Assembly (NCBI GenBank): GCA_013911195.1
Contig: JACETS010000010.1
Span: 1 to 29,702 of the forward strand
Direction of reading: 5' to 3'
Length of the DNA: 29,702 nucleotides
DNA from: Verrucomicrobiales bacterium
GTDB lineage: Bacteria > Verrucomicrobiota > Verrucomicrobiia > Verrucomicrobiales > DEV007
Shown here: piece by piece, positions 14,291-22,650 of the stretch
How positions within the stretch are numbered: position 1 is the first letter of the stretch
Layout of the letters: each line of letters opens with the position of its first letter
Notes under the pieces: generated by a model
The model's input: the letters and a program-made list of their open reading frames with translations, nothing else
What the model was told of the DNA's origin: nothing
The model's database searches: none
Made by a program: the position numbers and the translations under genes

Positions 14291-15213
14291 AGTTCTTTTT
14301 TGGCAAAAAGTATCCAACTGACAAAACTATATATAACGAGGTAAAAGCCTGTCAGACCGGTAAGGCGAGCCATGAGAGCAAAGGGAACTGACTGACCGCT
14401 CACAATACCATCGACAACATTATACATCTGCAGGTTTGGAAACATAATAGCCACTATGCCTGCGATGAACCTTTGTAAAGCTCCGTGCATATCACCTTCC
14501 GGAAAGTAATATGTAAGGGCCATGGATTGGGCATGCCCGATAAAATATATAACCAAACTCACGATGATTGTAAATAATGTCGAACTAGCAAAAGTAGAAA
14601 CTACAAGAGCTATTGCTGCAGCAACAGATGCTTTAAGGAAAATGGCAATAACACCATTAAGAAGCTCCAAACGTAATCCTTGTGAAAAAATAGTTTCTTT
14701 GAGTGATGATAATTGCTCAGCAGTAGGCTGACCACGTATCTGATTGGTTTCTTCAGCGAGAATACCATATTGTCTAATATAAAGAACCGCGAAAAACAAT
14801 ATCGACATTAAGATCAAACTAACAGCAACAAGAAAAAGAATGCCTAAAAGTTTCCCTATTAAATATTCAAATCTAGGAACAGGTTTAGTCAGAATGGTGT
14901 AAAGCGTCCTATCTTCTATATCTTTTGGAATAAGCAAAGCTGTTCCAACAATAGAAAAAATACTGGCAAACAAAGTCATTGCGCCAAATGAAACGTCTTG
15001 CAAAATTTTAAGCTCTTGCTCAAAAGTAAAGTTGAGAAATAATACATTCGCGCCAATAATTAAAACACTAAAAATTAATAGAAAATAGAATACCTTCATC
15101 CTCACTAGCTGTGTAAAGGTATTCATGGCGATCGCCATAACTCTAGATGGTGAGAAAATCTTAAACCCAGAATTTAAGTTATCCTCAAATGATTTTTCAT
15201 TAGCTTCGGTCAT
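14287..15213 (-). CDS. ABC-2 family transporter permease
   Basis: A 308-residue integral membrane protein with six hydrophobic segments: about 42-60, 77-95, 124-148, 187-207, 212-230 and 283-302. The first third shows the ABC-2 permease signature: a helix, then a FSIVGTALLIPKDIEDRTLYTILTKPVPRFEYLIGKLLG-type block at about 85-123, where a conserved amphipathic loop contacts the ATPase. It overlaps the ATPase gene by 4 bases (ATGA) and the following gene by 4 bases. Such systems export lipids, polymers, drugs or copper-related (Nos-type) factors; nothing here identifies the cargo. Confidence 0.88.
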   Translation of the reverse strand: MTEANEKSFEDNLNSGFKIFSPSRVMAIAMNTFTQLVRMKVFYFLLIFSVLIIGANVLFLNFTFEQELKILQDVSFGAMTLFASIFSIVGTALLIPKDIEDRTLYTILTKPVPRFEYLIGKLLGILFLVAVSLILMSILFFAVLYIRQYGILAEETNQIRGQPTAEQLSSLKETIFSQGLRLELLNGVIAIFLKASVAAAIALVVSTFASSTLFTIIVSLVIYFIGHAQSMALTYYFPEGDMHGALQRFIAGIVAIMFPNLQMYNVVDGIVSGQSVPFALMARLTGLTGFYLVIYSFVSWILFAKKEL

Positions 15214-16091
15214 GAATCATTCTTAGCGTCTCTCGACTCTCCTCCTGTTTCTCTCAAAAAGAGAGTTTCTAAAGTAGTCTTCGGCTTTCCAGATCTAATT
15301 AAATTTACACCTTCTTGGTCATTGATTAGCTTTTTAATTTTTTCTAGCAAATCAGGATTTGAGTTCTCTAAAACAAGTTCAGTTTGATTTTCGATTTCAA
15401 TTAATTCTTGCAAACTTCCCTCCCTAACAAGTTTGCCTTCGAAAATAATTCCTACTCGGTCACAAACTTCCTGAACTTGTTCTAAAAGATGCGAAGAAAG
15501 AATGACCGTTATTCCCTGCTCCTTAAGCTGCATAATAAGGTCTCTAATTTTCCTCGATCCTGCTGGGTCGACGCCTGCTGTTGGCTCATCAAGGACAACT
15601 AATTTTGGCCTGCCCACTAAAGCTTGAGCTAACCCAATTCTCTGTAGCATTCCTTTAGAATAACCTGCCAGCCTGCGATCTCGAGCACCTTCTAGCTCTA
15701 CTAATTTGAGAAGCTCATTAGTTCTTTCCTTTATTTCTTTTCGATTTATACCACAAAGCTTTCCATAAAATGCTATGGTCTCTGCTCCTGTGAGATATTT
15801 ATAAAAATAGGGATTCTCAGGAAGGAACCCCACTGAGCCACGACTCGCTGTTTCAGTACTGTTCATTCCAAAAACTGAGGAGTTACCAGATGTGGCTGAA
15901 ATAAGTCCAAGCAGTACTTTCATAGTAGTGCTTTTTCCTGACCCATTAGGTCCAATCAAACCATAGACTTCTCCCTGCTTCACAGACAGAGACAAATTAT
16001 CAACAGCCACTACTTTTTCTTTCCTAAAGGGAACCGGAAAAGTTTTGGTGAGATTCTCTATTTTGACAGCTGGTATCAAATCTTCTGACAT
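15210..16091 (-). CDS. ABC transporter ATP-binding protein (ABC-2 type)
   Basis: A 293-residue ATPase that powers the permease encoded just downstream. It has Walker A GPNGSGKST at 47-55, a glutamate (LPEN) where the Q-loop glutamine often lies, as is common in this subfamily, signature YSKGM at 144-148, Walker B LVVLDE at 164-169 and the switch histidine H201 in SSHLLEQ. The C-terminal 70 residues form the usual extra domain of ABC-2 ATPases. It is the first gene of a four-gene leftward operon, and its stop overlaps the permease start (ATGA). The upstream 76 bases before the hsp20 terminator are A/T-rich and must hold the promoter; TCTAAT one base before the ATG is a possible -10. Confidence 0.95.
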   Translation of the reverse strand: MSEDLIPAVKIENLTKTFPVPFRKEKVVAVDNLSLSVKQGEVYGLIGPNGSGKSTTMKVLLGLISATSGNSSVFGMNSTETASRGSVGFLPENPYFYKYLTGAETIAFYGKLCGINRKEIKERTNELLKLVELEGARDRRLAGYSKGMLQRIGLAQALVGRPKLVVLDEPTAGVDPAGSRKIRDLIMQLKEQGITVILSSHLLEQVQEVCDRVGIIFEGKLVREGSLQELIEIENQTELVLENSNPDLLEKIKKLINDQEGVNLIRSGKPKTTLETLFLRETGGESRDAKNDS

Positions 16092-16167
16092 GATTAGACG
16101 CTTTAAATAAAACTTAAAGACTAGTATTTGGTAAGAACAAGTATCAATATGGATTTTATAACACCAT

Positions 16168-16217
16168 AAAAAAGAAAAACCCCGTAATCAGAGATTAAGA
16201 TCCAATTACAGGGTTTT
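16168..16217 (-). terminator. Rho-independent terminator after the hsp20 gene
   Basis: Read on the minus strand, ACCCTGTAAT pairs with ATTACGGGGT with one mismatch, around a loop of about 21 bases, followed by a T-rich tract (minus-strand complement of 16179 down to 16168). The inverted T-run on the other side could also stop plus-strand transcription. It separates hsp20 from the ABC operon. Confidence 0.8.
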
Positions 16218-16252
16218 TTGTTTTTCCAACTCCGAGGTTGTAATATGAGTGA

Positions 16253-16708
16253 CTACTTAACCTCAATTTTAACTTTTTTAGGCTTGGAAGACTCAGCCTT
16301 AGGAACTGAGACTTCAAGTATACCGTTCTCAAATAATGCATTTATTGCGTTAGATTCCACTTCCCGAGGGACTTTAAAGTTTCGGGAAAACTTACCAGCA
16401 ACAAATTCTGATTTATGAATTTTGTCTTTCTGGTGCTCTCTAAAACGTTTTCGTTCACCATTTACAGTAATTACCCCATTTTCGTAATTGATTTGAATAT
16501 CTTCCTTTTCAACTCCTGGGACCTCTAAATCTATATAATAAGATGAATCATCTTCGCTTATATTTACTGCAGGTATCCAATGAGCATCATCATTGACCTC
16601 ATCTTCATGATTATAATAAGATCTGTGTCCAAGATTCATCAAATTTGATAACTGGTTGGTAACATTATGAAAATCACTAATCGGGCTCCATTTAATTAAA
16701 CTTCTCAT
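16253..16708 (-). CDS. Small heat-shock protein, Hsp20/alpha-crystallin family
   Basis: A 151-residue ATP-independent chaperone that holds unfolding proteins. The alpha-crystallin domain spans about residues 43-140 (AVNISEDDSSYYIDLEVPGVEKEDIQI, then FSRNFKVPREV and NGILEVSVPK with the G-x-L motif), and the C-terminal VKIEV supplies the I-x-I/V-type tail that links dimers. The N-terminus (MRSLIKWSP) matches bacterial class A members. A good ribosome site (AGGAAG) lies about 8 bases before the ATG. The 240-base upstream region holds a TTGACA (minus strand, 16805-16800) but no well-spaced -10, and the inverted repeat listed separately. Regulation is probably stress-linked; no CIRCE element is present. 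Confidence 0.95.
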   Translation of the reverse strand: MRSLIKWSPISDFHNVTNQLSNLMNLGHRSYYNHEDEVNDDAHWIPAVNISEDDSSYYIDLEVPGVEKEDIQINYENGVITVNGERKRFREHQKDKIHKSEFVAGKFSRNFKVPREVESNAINALFENGILEVSVPKAESSKPKKVKIEVK

Positions 16709-16867
16709 TTTATGTTTCTTCCTAATTTAATTTTATATTTTAATTTTTCATCCTTTGTAGGATTTTAAATATTATATAAGCTTAAACTATGCCAATTAGT
16801 GTCAATTTACATGTTATGTATTCATTATAAACTGATTACAAATATATTATTAAAGGTCAAAAAATCT

Positions 16868-16927
16868 TTAAATGAGACATAATGGCTCATTTAAGTTTAT
16901 TTTTTACTTCTTAAATGAGTCATATTG
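16868..16927. promoter_or_regulatory. Probable operator: 9-9-9 inverted repeat plus a third half-site
   Basis: TTAAATGAG (16868-16876), a 9-base spacer and CTCATTTAA (16886-16894) form a perfect inverted repeat. A third TTAAATGAG lies at 16911-16919. The direct copies extend to TTAAATGAG-W-CATA-W-TG, 15 of 17 bases alike, starting 43 bases apart (about four helical turns). It sits in the divergent region between hsp20 and the sialidase gene, 30-80 bases before the sialidase ATG. The architecture is that of CIRCE (9-9-9), but the sequence is different. The bound protein is unknown. Confidence 0.6.
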
Positions 16928-16948
16928 TCACTATTCCACTTGTATAAA

Positions 16949-18148
16949 ATGAAAACTTTGAAATTATTCTACCCCTTTCTCTGTTCAGTACTTTGCAATC
17001 AAGTTTCGGGCCAAGAAACCATATTTATAGACCTCTCTAAGGATACTGATCGCCAAGTCATAGTCGATAAGGAAGATGGGCAATATTTAGGTCATCCAAC
17101 AACAACATTAATCAAAAATAGTGAGACAGTTTTATGCGTGTATCCTAAAGGGCATGGGCGAGGAGAAATTGTTTACAAACGCAGCCTTGATGGAGGTCAG
17201 AGTTGGGGTGAACGCCTGAAAACTCCAATGACATGGAGTAGTTCTAAGGAAGTGCCCACCCTTTTTCAGGTAGAAGATAAAAAAGGAAAAGAGAGAATTA
17301 TCATGTTTTCTGGTCTTTATCCAATAAGGATGGCAACAACCGAGAACAATGGAAAAACTTGGTCAGAACTAAATCCCATCGGCAATTTTGGTGGCATTGT
17401 GGCGATGGGAACAATGATTCAAGATATGAAAAATCCTGGAAATTACCGCGCCCTTTTTCATGATGATGGAAGGTTTATTTCCGATAAACCCAATAAACAA
17501 AATCCTACGGTCTTCACATTATACAGTAGTCTATCAAAAGACGGTGGAATGAGTTGGCAAAAACCAATTTCTATTTTTTCTTCGAGTTCAGTACATTTAT
17601 GTGAACCTGGAGCTGTACGATCTCCAGATGGAAAACAAATCGCTGTCCTTTTACGAGAAAATTCGAGGAGAAAAAATTCATATCTTATCGTTTCTGATGA
17701 CGAAGGTCAAACCTGGTCAAAACCGAGAGAATTACCCATAACATTAACAGGGGACAGGCACACCGCTAAATATTTTCCTGATGGAAGACTTTTCATATCT
17801 TTTCGATGCAGGACAGCAATCGGTTCTAAATTGGGAATCGCTAAAAGCCCTATACCTCATGAAGGCGATTGGGCTGCTTGGGTTGGAAGGTATGAAGATA
17901 TAATTAAAGGCAAACCAGGCCAGTATGTTATTAGGTTAGCCGATAATAAAAAAGGATGGGATACTTCATACCCTGGGGTAGAAATTCTTAACGACGGAAA
18001 CATACTGACAACGACCTATGGCCACTGGATTAAAAATCAGGCCCCTTATATAATTTCTATTCGAATAAATGCAGAGGAACTCGATGCGCTCGGAAAAAGA
18101 TCGCATGCCTTAGAAATCGAGAAGAGCAGCATGAGGTTAAAGTTATAG
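16949..18148 (+). CDS. Secreted sialidase-fold (BNR/Asp-box) protein
   Basis: A 399-residue six-bladed propeller protein. The signal peptide is MKTLKLFYPFLCSVLCNQVSG, with cleavage likely near residue 21-22. Four Asp boxes are visible: SLDGGQSW at 79-86, TENNGKTW at 131-138 (degenerate), SKDGGMSW at 196-203 and SDDEGQTW at 249-256. The family includes exo-alpha-sialidases and many glycan hydrolases of unknown specificity in Planctomycetes and Verrucomicrobia. Arginines such as those in LLREN, GDRH and SFRCR could form a carboxylate-binding site, but I cannot assign the full catalytic set. The frame is open from TTG 16925; ATG 16949 is chosen because the signal peptide starts there. TATAAA abuts this ATG. 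It is probably the first gene of the operon with the PSCyt1 and DUF1501 genes. Confidence 0.82.
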   Translation: MKTLKLFYPFLCSVLCNQVSGQETIFIDLSKDTDRQVIVDKEDGQYLGHPTTTLIKNSETVLCVYPKGHGRGEIVYKRSLDGGQSWGERLKTPMTWSSSKEVPTLFQVEDKKGKERIIMFSGLYPIRMATTENNGKTWSELNPIGNFGGIVAMGTMIQDMKNPGNYRALFHDDGRFISDKPNKQNPTVFTLYSSLSKDGGMSWQKPISIFSSSSVHLCEPGAVRSPDGKQIAVLLRENSRRKNSYLIVSDDEGQTWSKPRELPITLTGDRHTAKYFPDGRLFISFRCRTAIGSKLGIAKSPIPHEGDWAAWVGRYEDIIKGKPGQYVIRLADNKKGWDTSYPGVEILNDGNILTTTYGHWIKNQAPYIISIRINAEELDALGKRSHALEIEKSSMRLKL

Positions 18149-18256
18149 ATGACAGTTAGGTTTTATATAGAAATTTAGAAGATCCGAATCATTATTATTT
18201 GGATACTTTCCTTGACGGCAAGAGGCACATCAATCCAAAATCTATCATACCGCTCA

Positions 18257-21178
18257 ATGAAAAAGTCTTTATTTAAGATATCTATTTTAGCTGCACTTTG
18301 TTTGATTGCACATGGCAATGATGTAAATCATGTAAAAAACATGACGATGAGTCGTGATCTTTTCAGGAATGAAATAAAGCCTCTTTTTAATGAGCATTGT
18401 CTTAAATGTCATGGTGGCGATAAGACCAAATCTTCTTTCGATTTAAATACAAGAGAAGGGCTAATTTTAGGTGGTGATCAAGGTGTAGCCGTCATTCCAG
18501 GCAACCCCAAACAAAGTCCACTGATTGATTATCTTCGTCACACTGAAGAGCCTTTCATGCCACCTAAAGAATCAAAATTGTCAGAATCTTCCATTAGTCT
18601 AATTGAAAAATGGATAGCTCTTGGAGCAGCATACGATAGTCCACTTGTTAATAATTTGGATCAAAAAAAAGGTCCAATGAAAGTGACCGATGATGACCGC
18701 TCTTATTGGGCTTATGCACCAATTAAGTTAGAATTTAACAACAAAAATAAAATTGATGATTTCATCAAAACCAATGCATTGGCTTCTCCTAGAATTCTAG
18801 GAAGACGATTGCATTTTGATCTAATCGGATTACCACCAGAACCTGATCATCTCGATAAATTTGTTGATGGTTTCTCTGAGAAAATCTATGAGTCGATGAT
18901 AGAAGATCTGATATCGAGCCCTAAATTTGGAGAAAGGTGGGCAAGACACTGGTTAGATGTAGCAAGATTTGGAGAGAGCCACGGTTTCGAACAAGACTAT
19001 GATCGAAAGTTTGCATTTCATTACAGAGATTTTGTCATTCGTTCCTTTAACTCTGACATGCCGTATGATGAATTTACTCGATGGCAAATTGCGGGTGATG
19101 AATTAGCACCCGAAGATCCAATGGCAATGATGGCGACTGGCTTTTTAGGTGCAGGAGTATATCCAACTCAAATCACAATCAGTGAAGCAGAGAGAATTCG
19201 CTACGATGCTATGGATGATATGCTAGGTACAATAGGCTCTGCCATGTTGGCAACTACCATTGCTTGTGCAAGGTGTCATGATCACAAGTATGATCCCATT
19301 CCAACAAAAGATTATTACCAAATGCTTTCTGCATTCACCACTACGGTAAGAAGTGATATTGACATCGACTTATCTTCTATGAATCCAAATAGTGATTCTA
19401 AATTAAGGGAAAAAATCTATTTATCTAAAACTCATCTAAAAACTTACGAGAAAAGTGAATTAAAAAAGTCATTCAAAGAATGGTATAAAACCCAGGGTAA
19501 ATCTAAAAAAGGAGAAAACGTAACCAGTCCTTGGGTAATATTGACTGCTGAAGAAATAAAGTCTGAAGGAGGTGCGAGATTTACCAGAAAAGAGGACGGT
19601 TCATATCTCGTTAGTGGAAATAATTCTAACTTTGACACTTATACTTTTACCTCCAGAAATCCCGTTAATAGAATCAGCGCTATAAATCTTGAAGCTTTAA
19701 AAGATGATTCTTTAGTTAAAGGTGGCCCCGGAAGAGCCTCCAATGGCAATATCGCTTTGACTGATTTTAAGGTTTCGGTGAATGGTCAAACGATTAAACT
19801 TATCAACCCGAGAGCTACATTTGAACAAAAGAATCTTCCTATTGCTGCGGCTATCGATAGCGATCCCAAGTCTGCATGGGCATTAGACCCTCAATTTGGA
19901 AAAAACCATTCAGCCATTTTTGATGTGAGTAAGAATTCTAATTCTAAAAATGGAGACCTTTTAGAATTTAAAATCCATTTCAATAATAATAATAAACACA
20001 ATATTGGTAGATTACGGATTTCAATATCTGATAAAGAGCCTACTACTTTATCGATTAATAATAAAGATTCCGGACCTCATAAAATAATTGAAGATATCAA
20101 AAAAATTATAGTTTCCGACAACGGAGAGATTAAAGAATCTTCCATAGAAAAATTACTCTCACTGTTTAAAAAAATTGATCCTAAGTGGATCGAATTATCT
20201 TCTCAATTACAAGAGCTTGAATCTACACAGAAAAAAGAAATAACCAAGGTTATGGTTTGTAGTGATGGGACCAAGGTGAAGCCTATGCGTCATCATACCA
20301 GTAGTGGGAGTATCCCCGATTTTTACAAAAAAACGTATTTTTTAAATAGAGGAGATGTCCGACAAAAAGGGGAAGTGGCATCATTGGGATTCCTTCAGGT
20401 ATTGACCCGAGGTGAGGAACCAAAGTCTAAAGGTAGGACTGCGATCGCAGACTGGATTACCGATGTTGACAATGGTGCAGGACATTTACTCGCCAGGGTC
20501 ATTGTAAATAGAATTTGGCAGTATTACTTTGGAGAAGGCATTGTCACGACACCAAATGACTTTGGCTTCCAAGGACAAAAACCCCAAAACCCCGAACTTC
20601 TTGATTGGTTAGCTTTACAGCTAATTGATAATGGTTGGAGCCTAAAACATGTTCATCGCCTAATTCTTGAAAGTAAGGCCTACAGGTCAATCCGTGAACC
20701 GAGAAGGCTTGAAGCTGAAGCCATCAGAGATAATGCACTCGCCATTTCGGGTCTTCTAGATGGTACAATGTATGGGCCAGGGACTCTCAATGAAAACATG
20801 ACACGAAGGAGTATTTATTTTTTCATCAAAAGAAGTAAACTTGTTCCAATAATGCAATTGTTTGACTGGCCTGACTCTTTGACAAGTATGGGTAAAAGAT
20901 CAGTAACCACCACTCCTTCTCAAGCTCTTAGCTTTATTAACGACCCTAGCATTAGAAACATGGCTAAGGCATTCGCAAAGAGGATAAAAGATTCGAAAGA
21001 TCCTGTGAAACTTTCTTATCGAATTGCTTACGGACGAGAACCAACGAATATTGAACAAACAAATGGTATAAATTTTCTAAAGCAACAAACTGAAAGTTAT
21101 TCAGGAAACAAAGAACGTGCTCTCATCGACTATTGTGGTGCCATAATGAGTGCGAATGAATTTATTTATATTGAGTAA
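18257..21178 (+). CDS. PSCyt1-DUF1549-DUF1553 (Planctomycete-type cytochrome) protein
   Basis: A large 973-residue exported protein. A signal peptide (about 1-20) is followed by a cytochrome c-like domain with CLKCH at 48-52 and a MPP segment near 100 that may supply the axial Met. Next comes DUF1549 (GRRLHFDLIGLPP, then ERWARHWLDVARFGESHG and PYDEFTRWQIAGDEL), with a second CxxCH (CARCH 337-341) typical of the domain. A middle insert of beta-rich sequence (about 430-600) resembles a sugar-binding-like module. DUF1553 fills the C-terminal third (VNRIWQYYFGEGIVTTPNDFG, LLDWLALQL, YRS, TPSQALSFIND). The family is abundant in PVC bacteria, is genetically tied to polysaccharide and sulfatase genes, and may be involved in redox or sugar oxidation; the reaction is not proven. 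ATG 18257 is preferred over the open frame from 18212. DUF1501 follows after 5 bases. Confidence 0.92.
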   Translation: MKKSLFKISILAALCLIAHGNDVNHVKNMTMSRDLFRNEIKPLFNEHCLKCHGGDKTKSSFDLNTREGLILGGDQGVAVIPGNPKQSPLIDYLRHTEEPFMPPKESKLSESSISLIEKWIALGAAYDSPLVNNLDQKKGPMKVTDDDRSYWAYAPIKLEFNNKNKIDDFIKTNALASPRILGRRLHFDLIGLPPEPDHLDKFVDGFSEKIYESMIEDLISSPKFGERWARHWLDVARFGESHGFEQDYDRKFAFHYRDFVIRSFNSDMPYDEFTRWQIAGDELAPEDPMAMMATGFLGAGVYPTQITISEAERIRYDAMDDMLGTIGSAMLATTIACARCHDHKYDPIPTKDYYQMLSAFTTTVRSDIDIDLSSMNPNSDSKLREKIYLSKTHLKTYEKSELKKSFKEWYKTQGKSKKGENVTSPWVILTAEEIKSEGGARFTRKEDGSYLVSGNNSNFDTYTFTSRNPVNRISAINLEALKDDSLVKGGPGRASNGNIALTDFKVSVNGQTIKLINPRATFEQKNLPIAAAIDSDPKSAWALDPQFGKNHSAIFDVSKNSNSKNGDLLEFKIHFNNNNKHNIGRLRISISDKEPTTLSINNKDSGPHKIIEDIKKIIVSDNGEIKESSIEKLLSLFKKIDPKWIELSSQLQELESTQKKEITKVMVCSDGTKVKPMRHHTSSGSIPDFYKKTYFLNRGDVRQKGEVASLGFLQVLTRGEEPKSKGRTAIADWITDVDNGAGHLLARVIVNRIWQYYFGEGIVTTPNDFGFQGQKPQNPELLDWLALQLIDNGWSLKHVHRLILESKAYRSIREPRRLEAEAIRDNALAISGLLDGTMYGPGTLNENMTRRSIYFFIKRSKLVPIMQLFDWPDSLTSMGKRSVTTTPSQALSFINDPSIRNMAKAFAKRIKDSKDPVKLSYRIAYGREPTNIEQTNGINFLKQQTESYSGNKERALIDYCGAIMSANEFIYIE

Positions 21179-21183
21179 TAGTT

Positions 21184-22638
21184 ATGAATCACTGTGGAAG
21201 AATACAGAACTTTTCAAGTCGAAGAGCACTCTTACAAAAAGCGGGTGGAGGCATAGGTATGCTTGCTCTCAACTCGCTTCTCAATCAGACGTCGTTTGGA
21301 GTAGAAAATAACTCAATTAATCCGCTTGCATCAAAACAACCCCACTACGAAGCAAAAGCTAAAAATGTCATTTGGCTTTTCATTAATGGTGGACCAAGTC
21401 ACGTAGACACTTGGGACTATAAACCTGGCCTTGTTAAAGCTGATGGGCAGAAGTTAGAGGGTTTTGATAAGACTACCGGTTTTTTTGATAACGCAGTTGG
21501 GCCACTACTCAAGTCTCCTTTCGAATTTAAACAATACGGTGAAAGCGGTATGTGGGCGTCTTCATTATTTCCAAACCTTTCGAAACACGTCGATAAAATG
21601 GCGTTTATAAAATCTTTTCATACGCAGTCTAATAATCATAGCCCTGCGCTATTTATGGCAAATACTGGAGTTACCAGGATGAGCAACCCATGCGTAGGAA
21701 GTTGGGTGACTTATGGTCTAGGGTCTGAAAACGAAAATCTCCCAGCATTTGTTGTGATGTCGGATCCTCTTAATAGGGGCCTTCCAAAGGGCCATGCAGC
21801 AAACTGGAGTAGTGGTTTTTTGCCGGGCGCTTATCAAGGTACATGGGTACGCTCTAAAGGAGACCCTATTCCAAACTTGAAAAGAACGAGTGACTTAAGT
21901 GATCAGCAACAACGTGCCCAACTCGATCTCATTAGTAAGATCAATAATGAGCATCAGAAAAACCACCCTCATGAAAAAGAACTCACAGCTAGGATAAGAA
22001 GTTTTGAACTTGCATACAGAATGCAGCAAGAGGCACCAGAATGTTTTGAGATTGATAGTGAACCCGAACACATCAAAAGCCTTTACGGACTAAATGAGAA
22101 AAGGTGTTCCCATTTTGCAAGACAGTGTTTAATGGCAAGGCGAATGGTCGAACGCGGTGTTCGATTCGTCCAAATATATTCAGGTGGAATGGAAAATGCA
22201 CGTAGTTGGGATGGACACGGAAACATCCAGAAAAATCACTCACAATTTGCAGGTGAAACTGATCAACCCATAGCAGGACTTCTATCGGACCTAGAACAAA
22301 GGGGTCTTCTTAAAGATACACTTGTCATATGGGGCGGTGAATTTGGTAGACTTCCAGTTTCTCAGCTTTCTGGAGGCAAGCCAACCGGACGAGATCACAA
22401 TCCACACGCTGGTTGTTATTGGTTCGCTGGAGGAGGATCTAAAGGAGGTACCTCTTATGGTGAGACTGACGAGATTGGCCATAAGGCTGCTGTGAATAAG
22501 GTAGAAATCCATGACATCCATGCGACGATTCTTCATCTCCTAGGAATGGATCATAAGAAATTAACATACCTACATAGCGGAAGACGCTTTAGGCTTACAG
22601 ACGTCGCCGGAAATGTAATTAATGATATTGTGGCGTGA
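21184..22638 (+). CDS. DUF1501 protein with twin-arginine signal
   Basis: A 484-residue protein of the DUF1501 family, which resembles the alkaline phosphatase/sulfatase fold. A Tat-type signal, SRRALL at 12-17 followed by a glycine-rich hydrophobic stretch, suggests export of a folded, cofactor-bearing protein. Family landmarks: WLFINGGPSHVDTWDYKPG (about 64-82), the DGHGN motif with WD before it, LVIWGGEFGRLP, GRDHNPHAGCYWFAGGG, and HDIHATILHLLGMDH near the end. The Asp/His residues in these blocks match metal ligands of the fold. It always accompanies DUF1549/DUF1553 proteins and probably acts with the upstream gene, 5 bases away. Substrate unknown. Confidence 0.93.
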   Translation: MNHCGRIQNFSSRRALLQKAGGGIGMLALNSLLNQTSFGVENNSINPLASKQPHYEAKAKNVIWLFINGGPSHVDTWDYKPGLVKADGQKLEGFDKTTGFFDNAVGPLLKSPFEFKQYGESGMWASSLFPNLSKHVDKMAFIKSFHTQSNNHSPALFMANTGVTRMSNPCVGSWVTYGLGSENENLPAFVVMSDPLNRGLPKGHAANWSSGFLPGAYQGTWVRSKGDPIPNLKRTSDLSDQQQRAQLDLISKINNEHQKNHPHEKELTARIRSFELAYRMQQEAPECFEIDSEPEHIKSLYGLNEKRCSHFARQCLMARRMVERGVRFVQIYSGGMENARSWDGHGNIQKNHSQFAGETDQPIAGLLSDLEQRGLLKDTLVIWGGEFGRLPVSQLSGGKPTGRDHNPHAGCYWFAGGGSKGGTSYGETDEIGHKAAVNKVEIHDIHATILHLLGMDHKKLTYLHSGRRFRLTDVAGNVINDIVA

Positions 22639-22650
22639 GCGACTTATACC

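Noticed and set aside
16800..16805. TTGACA on the minus strand as the hsp20 -35 box
   Set aside because: The nearest TATAAT (minus strand, 16776-16771) is 23 bases away, too far for a sigma-70 promoter.
16868..16894. CIRCE element for HrcA control of hsp20
   Set aside because: The 9-9-9 geometry matches, but the arms are TTAAATGAG/CTCATTTAA instead of the CIRCE arms TTAGCACTC/GAGTGCTAA, so HrcA binding is not supported.
16868..16910. Inverted repeat read as a rho-independent terminator
   Set aside because: It is A/T-rich and lies in a region between two divergent genes, where no transcript needs ending; an operator role fits better.
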